Below, one piece after another: positions 9,621-17,939 of a stretch of DNA of 28,471 bases. How positions within the stretch are numbered: the first letter of the stretch is position 1; every line of letters begins with the position of its first letter. The notes below the pieces were generated by a model. It was not told the origin of the DNA, did not search any database, and worked only from the letters and a program-made list of their open reading frames with translations. A program made the translations under genes and the position numbers. The stretch comes from Streptosporangiaceae bacterium (GTDB taxonomy: Bacteria > Actinomycetota > Actinomycetes > Streptosporangiales > Streptosporangiaceae): NCBI GenBank assembly GCA_030041195.1, contig JASHOI010000087.1:1-28471 (forward strand). Direction: 5' to 3'.

Positions 9621-10023
9621 ACCTTGATCATCGTGGCTGCGCTGCGCATCCGGCGGTACTACCTTCGGACCGGACAGCAGCTGGCCCTGCGCCCCGAGGA
9701 AACCAGCCGAGCATCCCGGGCAGATCAACGGGCTCACGATCGTCCCCGTCGTGACCCTCGACCGGGCCGCGATGCGCGCGCTGGCGTACGCCGCGGCTCT
9801 CAGCCAGCCCGTTCTGGCGCTGCACGTCAGCCCGACCTCAGACGAGGCCGACCGCTTCCTCGGCTGCTGGCGGGCATGGGGAGACCACCGGCCGCTCGAG
9901 GTCGTCGTCAGGCACCGGTGGCACCGGATCCTGAACGACAACATGGCCAGAAGGCTGCGGCGGTCCCTGCAAACCCTGCCCGGGGTCGTCGTCACCAGCG
10001 TGCCGTTCCACCTCGAGGACTGA
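9621..10023 (+). pseudogene. C-terminal remnant of an APC-family amino acid permease
   Basis: Fragment of the cytoplasmic tail of an actinobacterial APC permease. The first part (LIIVAALRIRRYYL, then TGQQLALRPEE) reads in one frame from 9624. After about 9700 the similarity continues in another frame as QINGLTIVPVVTLDRAAMRALAY, then SQPVLALHVSPTSDEADRF, CWRAWGDHRPLEVVV, and finally RHRWHRIL to VVVTSVPFHLED. From memory of the family, a stretch of about 40 residues (SPYRAIVAPLVNYI... to ...LTVILPEIV) normally sits between PLEVVV and RHRWH; it is missing here. So the piece has lost its whole membrane domain, carries one frameshift and carries one internal deletion. It begins right at the xfp stop codon. 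A GTG at 9751 could start a 90-residue peptide, but a function is unlikely. Confidence 0.75.
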
Positions 10024-10284
10024 CGTACGGAGGACCGCCCACCGGTCTCCGGGGGCGGCGGGCGCGGGAGGCGGCCCGGGTGACGCTGCGGCGGCGCGCG
10101 GGCCGGTCAGGTCCGCGATCAGCCGCGCCAGCTGCGCGAGGGTCCGGGCGGTCAGCGCGGACCCGACCCGCTCGTCCAGCTCCGTCATCGTGAGACGGCC
10201 GTCGGCGGCGGCCTCGGACAGGATCTCCACGGCAATGTCCCGGTCGGCGTCCGAGGCCCGCTGCTCCGGGTGGGACTCTGTCAC
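9838..10284 (-). CDS. DUF1707 domain protein, probably with a foreign tail
   Basis: Last gene of the minus-strand GntR-ABC operon. Residues about 9-62 match DUF1707 (RASDADRDIAVEILSEA, then GRLTMTELDERVGSALTARTLAQLARLIADL), a small helical domain typical of actinobacterial membrane-associated or SHOCT-like proteins. A Pro/Ala-rich linker follows. From residue about 88 the coding sequence runs antisense across the APC permease remnant at 9838-10023, so its last 60 or so residues (ending EEAVGLV) are probably not a conserved domain. The usual C-terminal membrane part of many DUF1707 proteins is absent. The GTG start overlaps the permease stop (GTGA at 10281-10284). The DUF1707 assignment is good; whether the protein is still functional is unclear. 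Confidence 0.75.
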   Translation of the reverse strand: MTESHPEQRASDADRDIAVEILSEAAADGRLTMTELDERVGSALTARTLAQLARLIADLTGPRAAAASPGPPPAPAAPGDRWAVLRTSVLEVERHAGDDDPGQGLQGPPQPSGHVVVQDPVPPVPDDDLERPVVSPCPPAAEEAVGLV

Positions 10285-11005
10285 ACCGTGACGCGGCGGA
10301 TGGTGGCGTGGCCGCCGGCCAGCAATACCACCGTCAGCATGGCGGCCAACCCGGTCACGTCGAGCGCGGTCAGGCCGGCCAGGCGCCCCTCAACGGCAGA
10401 CCAGGAGTAGCCGAGGGCGACGGAGCCGTACACGGCGAGCCATGCGAGCGCCTGCACCGCGATGAACACGAGCACGCCCGGCGTGGCCCACCGCCGGTAC
10501 ACGACTCCGTACCACATGCCGTAGACAAACAGCACGGACAGCCCGACGAACGAGGTCAGCCACGTGGCGTACCACGGGCCGTTCAGGAGGTACGGCACCC
10601 GGAAGAAGTGCATGGCCATGCCCCAGCCGCCGGTGGCGCGCTCGATGGCCTGCAGCCCGGCCAGCACCAGGCCGAAGGCGAGAGCCAGCGACACCCCGAG
10701 CAGCGCCGTGCCGGAGTAGAAGGAGCGGCGGCTGGCGCCGAGCGTGAGGGCAAAGGGCAGACCCTGGGTGATGCTCTGCACGCCCATCACGAAGAAGAAG
10801 AAAAAGAAGGTGAACAGCGAGTTGGTGTAGCGGCCCCCGTCGGTCGGGACGGTGGCCGGGCCGCCCAGAAAGGTGTGGTGGCTGACTGGAACGAGCGCGA
10901 AGACCACCGCGCACAGCGCGAAGGTGAACGCCAGGATGCCCCACGGCGTCGGGAGATATTTCACCGGATTCGCCAGGTGGCAGCGCGCCACTCGGACCGA
11001 CGTAT

Positions 11006-11009
<4 letters not shown>
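10281..11009 (-). CDS. ABC-2-type membrane permease of a GntR-regulated operon
   Basis: A 242-residue integral membrane protein with about six TM segments: GILAFTFALCAVVFALVPV, then LFTFFFFFFVMGVQSITQG, SGTALLGVSLALAFGLVLAG, a TM around FVGLSVLFVYGMWYGVVY, VLVFIAVQALAWLAVYGSV, and LAAMLTVVLLAGGH. This size and its position directly after an ABC ATPase fit the membrane subunit of a YtrA-type regulated ABC exporter. The ATG overlaps the ATPase stop (ATGA at 11006-11009), and the stop overlaps the DUF1707 start. A run of six phenylalanines in TM2 (codons near 10790-10810, an A/G-rich stretch on the plus strand) is unusual in this GC-rich genome. The substrate is unknown. Confidence 0.8.
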
Positions 11010-11976
<967 letters not shown>

Positions 11977-11980
<4 letters not shown>

Positions 11981-12384
11981 AGCGGGACGCCTTCCCGCTC
12001 GTCTCCGGATTCCTTGATCAGGGCGAGCAGTTCACCGGTGTCGATCCCGAGGCGGCCCGCCTCGGACAGCAGCGGATCGACGTACCGCCGGGTGAATTCG
12101 GCCCGGCGCCGGGCCAGCAGTCGCTGTCGCGCCCCGGTCGCGACGAACATGCCGATGCCCCGCCGCTTCTCCAGCAGCCCGTCATCGGCCAGCACGTTGA
12201 TGCCCTTGGCCGCGGTCGCGGGGTTGATCCGGTAGAACGCCGCCAGCTCGTTGCTGGACGGCACCCGCTCGCCCGCGGCCAGGCCGCCGTCCGCGATCTC
12301 CCCCGCGAGTCTGTCAGCAACCTGGACGAACAGCGGGGTTCCCTCGTCCAGACCAGCCATCTCCGGCATCGTCCCGGCCCCCAT
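11977..12384 (-). CDS. GntR-family transcriptional regulator, YtrA subfamily
   Basis: A 135-residue repressor-like protein. An N-terminal winged helix-turn-helix (PLFVQVADRLAGEIADGG, then ERVPSSNELAAFYRINPATAAKGINVLADDGLLEKRRGIGMFV) spans roughly residues 17-83. A short C-terminal helical region follows, with no large effector domain, as in the YtrA subfamily. It is the first gene of the operon with the ABC ATPase, permease and DUF1707 protein, so autoregulation of that operon is the expected role. Start choice is uncertain: ATG 12384 lies inside the direct repeat of the operator, while ATGs at 12369 and 12360 are also in frame just before the conserved domain. The predicted transcription start near 12400 would leave only a very short leader. 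Confidence 0.88.
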
Positions 12385-12410
12385 TACCTAGGTTCATTAC
12401 CTAAGTAATG
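12382..12410 (-). promoter_or_regulatory. Operator of the GntR-ABC operon
   Basis: CATTAC-CTAA-GTAATG at 12395-12410 is a perfect 6-bp inverted repeat with a 4-bp spacer. A related copy of its left half, CATTACCTAGGT at 12382-12393, repeats 13 bp away. The AT-rich palindrome stands out from the GC-rich surroundings and matches the general layout of YtrA/GntR operators. Its overlap with the -10 element predicts repression by the downstream regulator (inference). Confidence 0.65.
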
Positions 12411-12436
12411 TACCGCTTAACCAGAGAACCGGTCAA
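12400..12436 (-). promoter_or_regulatory. Predicted sigma70-type promoter of the GntR operon
   Basis: On the minus strand, TTGACC (plus 12431-12436) is followed 18 bases later by TACATT (plus 12407-12412). These fit -35 and -10 elements. The -10 overlaps the palindromic operator. The start of transcription would be near 12400, leaving a leader of about 16 bases to ATG 12384. Confidence 0.5.
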
Positions 12437-12470
12437 CCTTGCGACGAGAGGACCCGGGACCAGGCCCCAG

Positions 12471-15400
12471 CTAGGCTCGCGGCGGCAGCGGCGGCCGGCG
12501 CCTCGACGGCCTGGTGCGCGTGTCAGGAGGCCGCACCGCGGGCCGCTGCCGCAGCGCTTCCAGAGCGAGCCTGACCGCGGTCTCCAGCTGGGTGTCACGC
12601 TCCGCGGCCCAGTCGTCGGGCGAGATGATGACCTCGACGTCAGGGTCGACGCCATGGTTTTCCACGCCCCAGCCGTACTTCTCGAACCAGAACGCCAGCC
12701 GCGGCACGGTGATGTGCGTTCCGTCGATCAGCTCCTGCTCGTCGTCGTAGCCGATGACGCCGCCCCAGGTCCTAGCGCCGACGACCGGGCCGAGCTCGAG
12801 CAGGCGGATCGCGGCGGTGACGATGTCGCCGTCGGATCCCGCGCACTCGTCGGTGACAGCGACGACCGGGCCCCGCGGTGCGTCCTCGGGGTAGGTGGAT
12901 GGTGCCAGGCCCCGCCGCACGTCCCAGGCGATCACCCTGCGGGCCAGCTTCTCGACCACGAGCTGCGAGGTATGCCCGCCGGTGTTGCCGCGCACGTCCA
13001 CGATCAGCGCATCGTGCATCATCTCGGCGCGCAGGTCCCGGTGGAAGTCGGCCCAGCCCTCACTCACCATGTCCGGCACGTGCAGGTAGCCGAGCCGTCC
13101 GTCGCTGAGCTCCCGGACCTGCGCTCGCTTCGCGCTGACCCAGTCCAGGTAGCGCAGCCTGGTGTCGCTCTGCAGCGGCACGACCGGCACGCTGCGCTGC
13201 TGGCTTCCGTCGGCCGGCGCGATCGTGAGCTCGACGGGCTTGCCCGCCGCGCCCACCAGAAGCGGCCCCGGCCCGTCAGGCCCGACCGGCCGGCCGTCGA
13301 CGGCGCGCAGCACGTCGCCGGCCGCGATCCCGGCGCCGGGTGCTGCCAGCGGAGCACGGGCCCGGGGATCCGACGTGTCCCCGAGCACCACCCGGGTCAG
13401 CCGCCAGGCGTCCGCGCTGCGCTCGATGTCCGCGCCCAGCAGCCCGGGTCCGCCGGATGGCGTGTCGCCCGCTGGCGGGTGTGCGTAGCCATGCGACGTG
13501 CCAAGCTCGCCGAGGAGCTCCCAGAGCACGTCGTTGAACTCGGACCCGGTCGTGATCCGGTCGAGCAGCGGCCGGTATTCGTCCTGCACGGCGTCCCAGT
13601 CCACGTCCGCCATGTCCGGCACCCAGAAATCGTGCCGGACGATGCGGGCCGCCTCGGCGTAGGCCTGGCGCCACATCGCGGGCGGATCGAGCAGGAACCT
13701 GGCCCGGGTCCGGTCGATCTCGATCTTGTCATCGGAATTGTCGTCGTCGGCCTTGCGTTCCGCCGGGATCACGGTGAGCTTCCCGTGATCGCTGGTGACG
13801 AGCCTGGTGCCGTCCGCGCTGGCCTCGAACCAGTCGACCTCGGCGACGAGCTCGGACACCTCGCGCTTGGCGAAGTCGAACCGCTCGAGCGCCGGGCGCG
13901 GCGCGTCGTCGTCCGGCCGCGCGCCACCGATGCCCATGTCGCCCGTGACCGGCTCGTGCAGCCACGCCAGCCCGTCCTTCACCGCGCGCAGGCGCGAGTA
14001 CCTCGCCTCGCGCACTGGGACCGCGACGACACGTTCTGCCATTCGGGTCGTGTCTACGGAGACGGGCGGAACGAGAGACTTGCCGCCCTCGGGCGGGGCA
14101 TCGGCGGTCGCGCCGCCTTTGTCCGCGGGCTCGCCGATGGGCCGCCCGCCGAGTTCGGGCCCGAACGGGGACGGGGTCGCGCGGTCCAGAGGCAGCAGGA
14201 ACGGACGCGCGCCGTAGGGGAACGTGAGGTCGAAGAAGTGCGCGTCGTAGACCGGGTCGAAGTCGCGCATCGACAGGAACGCCAGGTACTTGCCGTCGAG
14301 GGTGAAGACCGGCTCGGAGTCGTCGAACCGCCCGTCGGTGACGTCGATGACCTGGCCGTCGGCGAACCGCGCCAGGCGCAGCTGGCGCAGTTGGGTGAGG
14401 TTGCCGCCCATCGGCTGACCGGTCGGATGCGACCACGCCAGCCAGGCAGAATCCGGCGACCAGGCAAGCCCGGACACCACCCCGTTGCCCGACGCGGCGA
14501 TCTCCCGCACCTCACCGGACTCGACATCGACGGTCCGCAGCCGCCCGTCCTGCGAGGCGACCGCGACCTTCGTGCCGTCCGGCGCCGCCCGCAGCCCGGT
14601 GACGCGGCCGACCTGGCCGGCCGCGATCCGCCGTGCGGCGGCGTTCGGATCGGCCGGACGCGCCGGGTCGCCGGAGCCGATCTCCAAGGCGTCGGTGCCA
14701 TCGGCATCGGTGGCCCAGATGACCTGGCCGCTGGTCCCCAGTACCTGCGGGAACCGCGCCCGGACGCCGGGCACGACCGACACAGCCCGGGCCGGCCCAT
14801 CCCGGTGGGTCAGCCAGTGCACGGTTCCGCGGACCTCGATCGCACTGGCCCGCCCGTCGTGGTCGACCGACAGCGAGCCGACGTGGTCCTCGGCCGTTAC
14901 CAGGCGGGGCGCGCGGCCGCGCGGCGGTGAGCCGAGGATGATGTCCAGCCGGGACGGCCCGGCAGCCTGCAGGTCATCGAGGAGCCACAGCTCACCGCCA
15001 CGCGCGTAGACGATCCGCTGCCCGTCGGTGCTGGCCTGCCGTGCGTACCAGCCCTCGTGGTCGGTGTGCCGGCGCAGGTCGCTGCCGTCCAGCGCGCAGG
15101 AGTAGACGTTGCCGGTGCCCTCGTGGTCAGAGATGAACGCGAGCCGTCCGCCGACGATCATGGGGTTGCCGAACTGGGCCGGCAGGTCCGCGAGCACCCG
15201 CCGGAACGGACCCGGGACCCGGCCGTCCGCCTCCGCCGCATCGGAAACTACCGCCGTTGCCGGGCCAACCCACAGGCGCCCGGCGGTGCCACCCCGGTAG
15301 CGTTTCCAGTTGGCCGGGTCGTCGTTGAAGCCTCCCCATTTGCCGGTGAGCAGCCCGACCGTGTCCAGGCCATGGCCGCCGGCGGCGGCACTGTCGCCTC

Positions 15401-15854
15401 CGGTACCGTCCCCGCCCGCGCCGAGCGACAGGTCGGATACCTGGCCGAACGGCAATACGCGTTCCGCACCCGGGCTGCCCGACAGCGAAGTCGTAAGCGC
15501 ACGGGCCCGGACGAAGTGCCCGAACGGCTGGTTCGCCGCGCTGACGGCCAGAACCTCCCCGGCCGGAGTCCAGCCGCTGACCCGGGCCCACGACGCGCCC
15601 CAGTAGGTCAGCCGGGTGCTGGTGCCGTCGGCGAGACCGGCCACGTAGATCTCCGGGCTGCCGTCCTTGGCGCTGACCCAGGCCACCTGTGTGCCGTCCG
15701 GCGTCAGCCTCGGCGTGCCAGCCTGCGCCTCGTCCGTCGTGAACCGCCACGCCCGGCCGCCGGCGACCGGCGCCAGCCAGAGGTCGTCGGCAGCGACGAA
15801 AACCGCCAGATCGTTGCTTATATGCGGGAATCTCAGGTATCCAGCCGATGCCAC
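12471..15854 (-). CDS. Tricorn-type protease (S41 family, beta-propeller plus PDZ)
   Basis: A 1127-residue homologue of tricorn protease, a large cytosolic peptidase that trims oligopeptides downstream of the proteasome or other proteases. Residues 1-about 540 carry WD40/TolB-like propeller repeats (PRLTPDGTQVAWVSAKDGSPEIYV, then PDGTKVAVASQDG and SPDSAWLAWS). A second propeller-like region precedes the helical C1 domain (about 715-790). A PDZ domain (about 800-895; AAGDVLRAVDGRPV) and the S41 core follow. Catalytic residues are visible in the expected contexts: Ser787-His788 in GTSHGY, Ser1007-Asp1008 in CAGSDGD, and Glu1065 in GVENHGVDPD. These match the tricorn Ser-His/Ser/Glu set. The start is GTG 15854, just before the conserved GYLRFPHIS opening; no clear Shine-Dalgarno is seen. 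The C-terminal 25 residues are Arg/Pro-rich. The gene is divergent from the repeat protein at 16036. Confidence 0.95.
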   Translation of the reverse strand: MASAGYLRFPHISNDLAVFVAADDLWLAPVAGGRAWRFTTDEAQAGTPRLTPDGTQVAWVSAKDGSPEIYVAGLADGTSTRLTYWGASWARVSGWTPAGEVLAVSAANQPFGHFVRARALTTSLSGSPGAERVLPFGQVSDLSLGAGGDGTGGDSAAAGGHGLDTVGLLTGKWGGFNDDPANWKRYRGGTAGRLWVGPATAVVSDAAEADGRVPGPFRRVLADLPAQFGNPMIVGGRLAFISDHEGTGNVYSCALDGSDLRRHTDHEGWYARQASTDGQRIVYARGGELWLLDDLQAAGPSRLDIILGSPPRGRAPRLVTAEDHVGSLSVDHDGRASAIEVRGTVHWLTHRDGPARAVSVVPGVRARFPQVLGTSGQVIWATDADGTDALEIGSGDPARPADPNAAARRIAAGQVGRVTGLRAAPDGTKVAVASQDGRLRTVDVESGEVREIAASGNGVVSGLAWSPDSAWLAWSHPTGQPMGGNLTQLRQLRLARFADGQVIDVTDGRFDDSEPVFTLDGKYLAFLSMRDFDPVYDAHFFDLTFPYGARPFLLPLDRATPSPFGPELGGRPIGEPADKGGATADAPPEGGKSLVPPVSVDTTRMAERVVAVPVREARYSRLRAVKDGLAWLHEPVTGDMGIGGARPDDDAPRPALERFDFAKREVSELVAEVDWFEASADGTRLVTSDHGKLTVIPAERKADDDNSDDKIEIDRTRARFLLDPPAMWRQAYAEAARIVRHDFWVPDMADVDWDAVQDEYRPLLDRITTGSEFNDVLWELLGELGTSHGYAHPPAGDTPSGGPGLLGADIERSADAWRLTRVVLGDTSDPRARAPLAAPGAGIAAGDVLRAVDGRPVGPDGPGPLLVGAAGKPVELTIAPADGSQQRSVPVVPLQSDTRLRYLDWVSAKRAQVRELSDGRLGYLHVPDMVSEGWADFHRDLRAEMMHDALIVDVRGNTGGHTSQLVVEKLARRVIAWDVRRGLAPSTYPEDAPRGPVVAVTDECAGSDGDIVTAAIRLLELGPVVGARTWGGVIGYDDEQELIDGTHITVPRLAFWFEKYGWGVENHGVDPDVEVIISPDDWAAERDTQLETAVRLALEALRQRPAVRPPDTRTRPSRRRPPLPPRA

Positions 15855-16035
15855 CGGGCCATAGTACGGTTCCGCGCGGCCCGGGGCGTGGGGCCGACCC
15901 GCACCAGACAGGCGGATGCACGGAAAATGGTGATTCGGCAGTTGATTGGGCTATTGCCGGAGTACCGTTTCGGCGGAGGCAATGGCGCCCGACGGGGCGG
16001 GCTCGCGCACCGGCGCCATGCGCAAAGGGGGACCG

Positions 16036-17463
16036 ATGAGGCGTACTCGGGTCACGGTCTTGGTAAGTGCGGTCACGGCGTGCTGCGCGGCGTCGCTGGC
16101 AGTGATGGCTACGCCGGCCCTGGGCGCGACAGCCCGGGCCGGCAGCTGGGGTAAGGCGATCGAGGTGCCCGGCCTGGCGCGGCTGAGCGCGGGCCACGGT
16201 GGCACGTTAAACGTGGTGTCGTGTTCCGCGCCGGGTAGCTGCTCGGCTGGCGGCAACTACGTCGACAGTTCCGGCCACGACCAGGCGTTCGTGGTCAGCG
16301 AGAAGAACGGCTCCTGGGGCAAGGCAATCGAGGTGCCCCGGACGGCGGCGTTGAACACGGGCGGCCTCGCGGACGTCACCTCGCTGTCGTGCGGGTCGGC
16401 GGGCAACTGCGCGGCCGTCGGCTTCTACGAGAACAGTTCCCACCGCGGCCGCGCGTTCGTGGCCAGCGAGCGGAACGGCTCGTGGGGCAAGGCGAGGCAG
16501 GTGCCGGGGTTGGCAGGGTTGACCGGCGCGGCCGGGTCTTCCTCGCTCAGTTCGGTGTCCTGCGCGTCGGCGGGCAACTGCGCGGCCGGCGGGAGCTACT
16601 CCAGCAACGGCGAACAGCAGGCGTTCGTGGTCAGCGAGAAGAATGGCTCCTGGGACAGGGCGATCGAGGTCCCCGGATCGGCGGCGTTGAACACCGGCAC
16701 GGACGCCGGGGTCAACGCGGTGTCGTGTGCTTCGGCAGGCAACTGCGCGGCCGTCGGGACCTACAACACAATCCAGGCGTTCGTCGTGAGCGAGAACAAC
16801 GGCTCGTGGGGCACGGCGATCCAGGTGCCCGGGTCGGCGGCCTTCGGGACTGCTACGTTCGCGTCGGTCTCGTGCGCTTCGGCAGGCAACTGCGCGGCCG
16901 CTGGGTACTCCGGCAGCCCGACCACCGATGCGTCCTTTGGGCCGCTCGTGGTCAGCGAGACGAACGGCACCTGGGGCAACGCGATCTCGGTTCCCGGGAC
17001 GGCGGCCAGCGCGCGAAACGCCGCCGTATCGGTGTCGTGCGGGTCGCCGGGCAACTGCGTGACCGGCGGGAACGACGCGCCGATCATCTATGGTCCTTAC
17101 CAGGCGTTCGTGGCCCGGGAGAAGAACGGCTCGTGGCGCACCGCAACCGGGGTTCCGGGCTTGGCGGCCTTGAACGCCGACGGGAACGCCGAGGTCCTCT
17201 CGGTGTCGTGCAAGTCGGCGCGCAACTGCGCAGCCGGCGGGTACTACGAGGACGCTTCCGGTCACCAGCAGGCGTTCGTCGTCAGCGAGAAGAACGGCTC
17301 GTGGCGCACCGCGATCGAGGTGCCCGGCTCGGCCGCGCTGAACACCGGCGGGTTTGCGCAGATCGTGTCGGTGTCATGCACCTCGGCGAGCTACTGCGTG
17401 GCCGCCGGAGGCTACACCGACAGCTCCGGCAACGGTGAACCCTTCATCGTCAGCCGGACCTGA
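16036..17463 (+). CDS. Secreted protein with eight cysteine-containing repeats
   Basis: A 475-residue exported protein of unknown function. The ATG at 16036 follows AAAGGGGG and begins a clear Sec signal (MRRTR, hydrophobic VTVLVSAVTACCAASLAVMA, then ALGATARA with cleavage near residue 31-35). In-frame starts upstream (15946, 16018) would put charged residues before it. The mature part consists of eight imperfect repeats of about 50-57 residues. Each begins with GSWG.AI.VPG..ALN, contains SVSCASAGNCAA.G.Y, and ends with QAFVVSE.NG. Almost every unit has two cysteines about 7 residues apart, which could form one disulfide per repeat. Eight similar units suggest an eight-bladed beta-propeller; this is inference. 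No catalytic motif was recognised. The partner or ligand is unknown; it diverges from the tricorn protease gene with 181 bp between them. Confidence 0.85.
   Translation: MRRTRVTVLVSAVTACCAASLAVMATPALGATARAGSWGKAIEVPGLARLSAGHGGTLNVVSCSAPGSCSAGGNYVDSSGHDQAFVVSEKNGSWGKAIEVPRTAALNTGGLADVTSLSCGSAGNCAAVGFYENSSHRGRAFVASERNGSWGKARQVPGLAGLTGAAGSSSLSSVSCASAGNCAAGGSYSSNGEQQAFVVSEKNGSWDRAIEVPGSAALNTGTDAGVNAVSCASAGNCAAVGTYNTIQAFVVSENNGSWGTAIQVPGSAAFGTATFASVSCASAGNCAAAGYSGSPTTDASFGPLVVSETNGTWGNAISVPGTAASARNAAVSVSCGSPGNCVTGGNDAPIIYGPYQAFVAREKNGSWRTATGVPGLAALNADGNAEVLSVSCKSARNCAAGGYYEDASGHQQAFVVSEKNGSWRTAIEVPGSAALNTGGFAQIVSVSCTSASYCVAAGGYTDSSGNGEPFIVSRT
16141..17460 (+). repeat. Eight tandem repeats of about 160 bp inside the secreted protein gene
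   Basis: Units begin at the GSW/GTW codons, the first at 16141 and the last near 17300. The most conserved codons encode SCxSAGNCAA and AFVVSEKNGSW. Units 1, 2, 3, 4, 7 and 8 are close to each other, while units 5 and 6 are more diverged. The nucleotide similarity between units suggests expansion by duplication, and such a tract could vary in copy number between strains. Confidence 0.8.
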
Positions 17464-17486
17464 CCACGGCTCGCGCCGGTCGTTAC

Positions 17487-17553
17487 GGGGCGATCACCGC
17501 TCCTGCTCGTACTTGAACGAGAGCTGCAGCTTCGTGCGGTAGGTGATCGCCCC
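17487..17553. repeat. 12-bp perfect inverted repeat spanning the end of the dodecin gene
   Basis: GGGGCGATCACC (17487-17498) and GGTGATCGCCCC (17542-17553) are perfectly complementary with a 43-base loop. It covers the dodecin stop and its last codons, between two convergent genes. It may form a terminator-like or 3'-end structure; no T-run follows on either strand. Confidence 0.6.
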
Positions 17554-17703
17554 GCCCTCGTCCAGGTGAATGTCTTGCTTGACGACCTCAGCCACGCGCA
17601 GATCGCGGATCGTGCCGGCAGCGGTCCTGATCGCCTCCGCCGCCGCATCTTCCCAGGACGTACCGCTGGTGCCGATGACCTCGGTCACTCTGTACACGCT
17701 CAT
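17494..17703 (-). CDS. Dodecin family flavin-binding protein
   Basis: A 69-residue protein matching dodecins throughout: MSVYRVTEVIGTS, then SWEDAAAEAIRTAAGTIRDLRVAEVVKQDIHL and ITYRTKLQLSFKYE. Dodecins form hollow dodecamers that bind flavins (or coenzyme A) and are thought to store or buffer them. Length and the beta-alpha-beta-beta order are typical. The start is ATG 17703 with AGAGGAAAG upstream. The final codons and stop form one arm of a 12-bp inverted repeat (see separate entry). The gene is convergent with the secreted repeat protein (30-base gap) and divergent from the membrane protein at 17940. Confidence 0.93.
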   Translation of the reverse strand: MSVYRVTEVIGTSGTSWEDAAAEAIRTAAGTIRDLRVAEVVKQDIHLDEGGAITYRTKLQLSFKYEQER

Positions 17704-17939
17704 GACACTTTCCTCTCAAGCGCCGGCTGCCTGGGCGCCCGGTGGTCCTCAGCCGGCTGGAATCGAGCCCGGGCCGGCAGTCCTGTTCTGGCGCCAGCCC
17801 TGAGCCTGGCACCTTGGCCGGGCGGCGTCCAGGACCGCTGTGCTGCGGAGCGCCGCCGCGCTCCCGGCCGAGGTCCTTGTATGCTCCGCGAGGCGTGGGG
17901 ATCATCGAGCAATGCCTGCGGGATCGGAGGCGGAAGTTC

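Noticed and set aside
12408..14930. 840-codon plus-strand open frame opposite the tricorn protease
   Set aside because: Composition of a shadow frame (Arg, Pro, Val-rich, no motif) on the strand opposite a gene with full catalytic residues.
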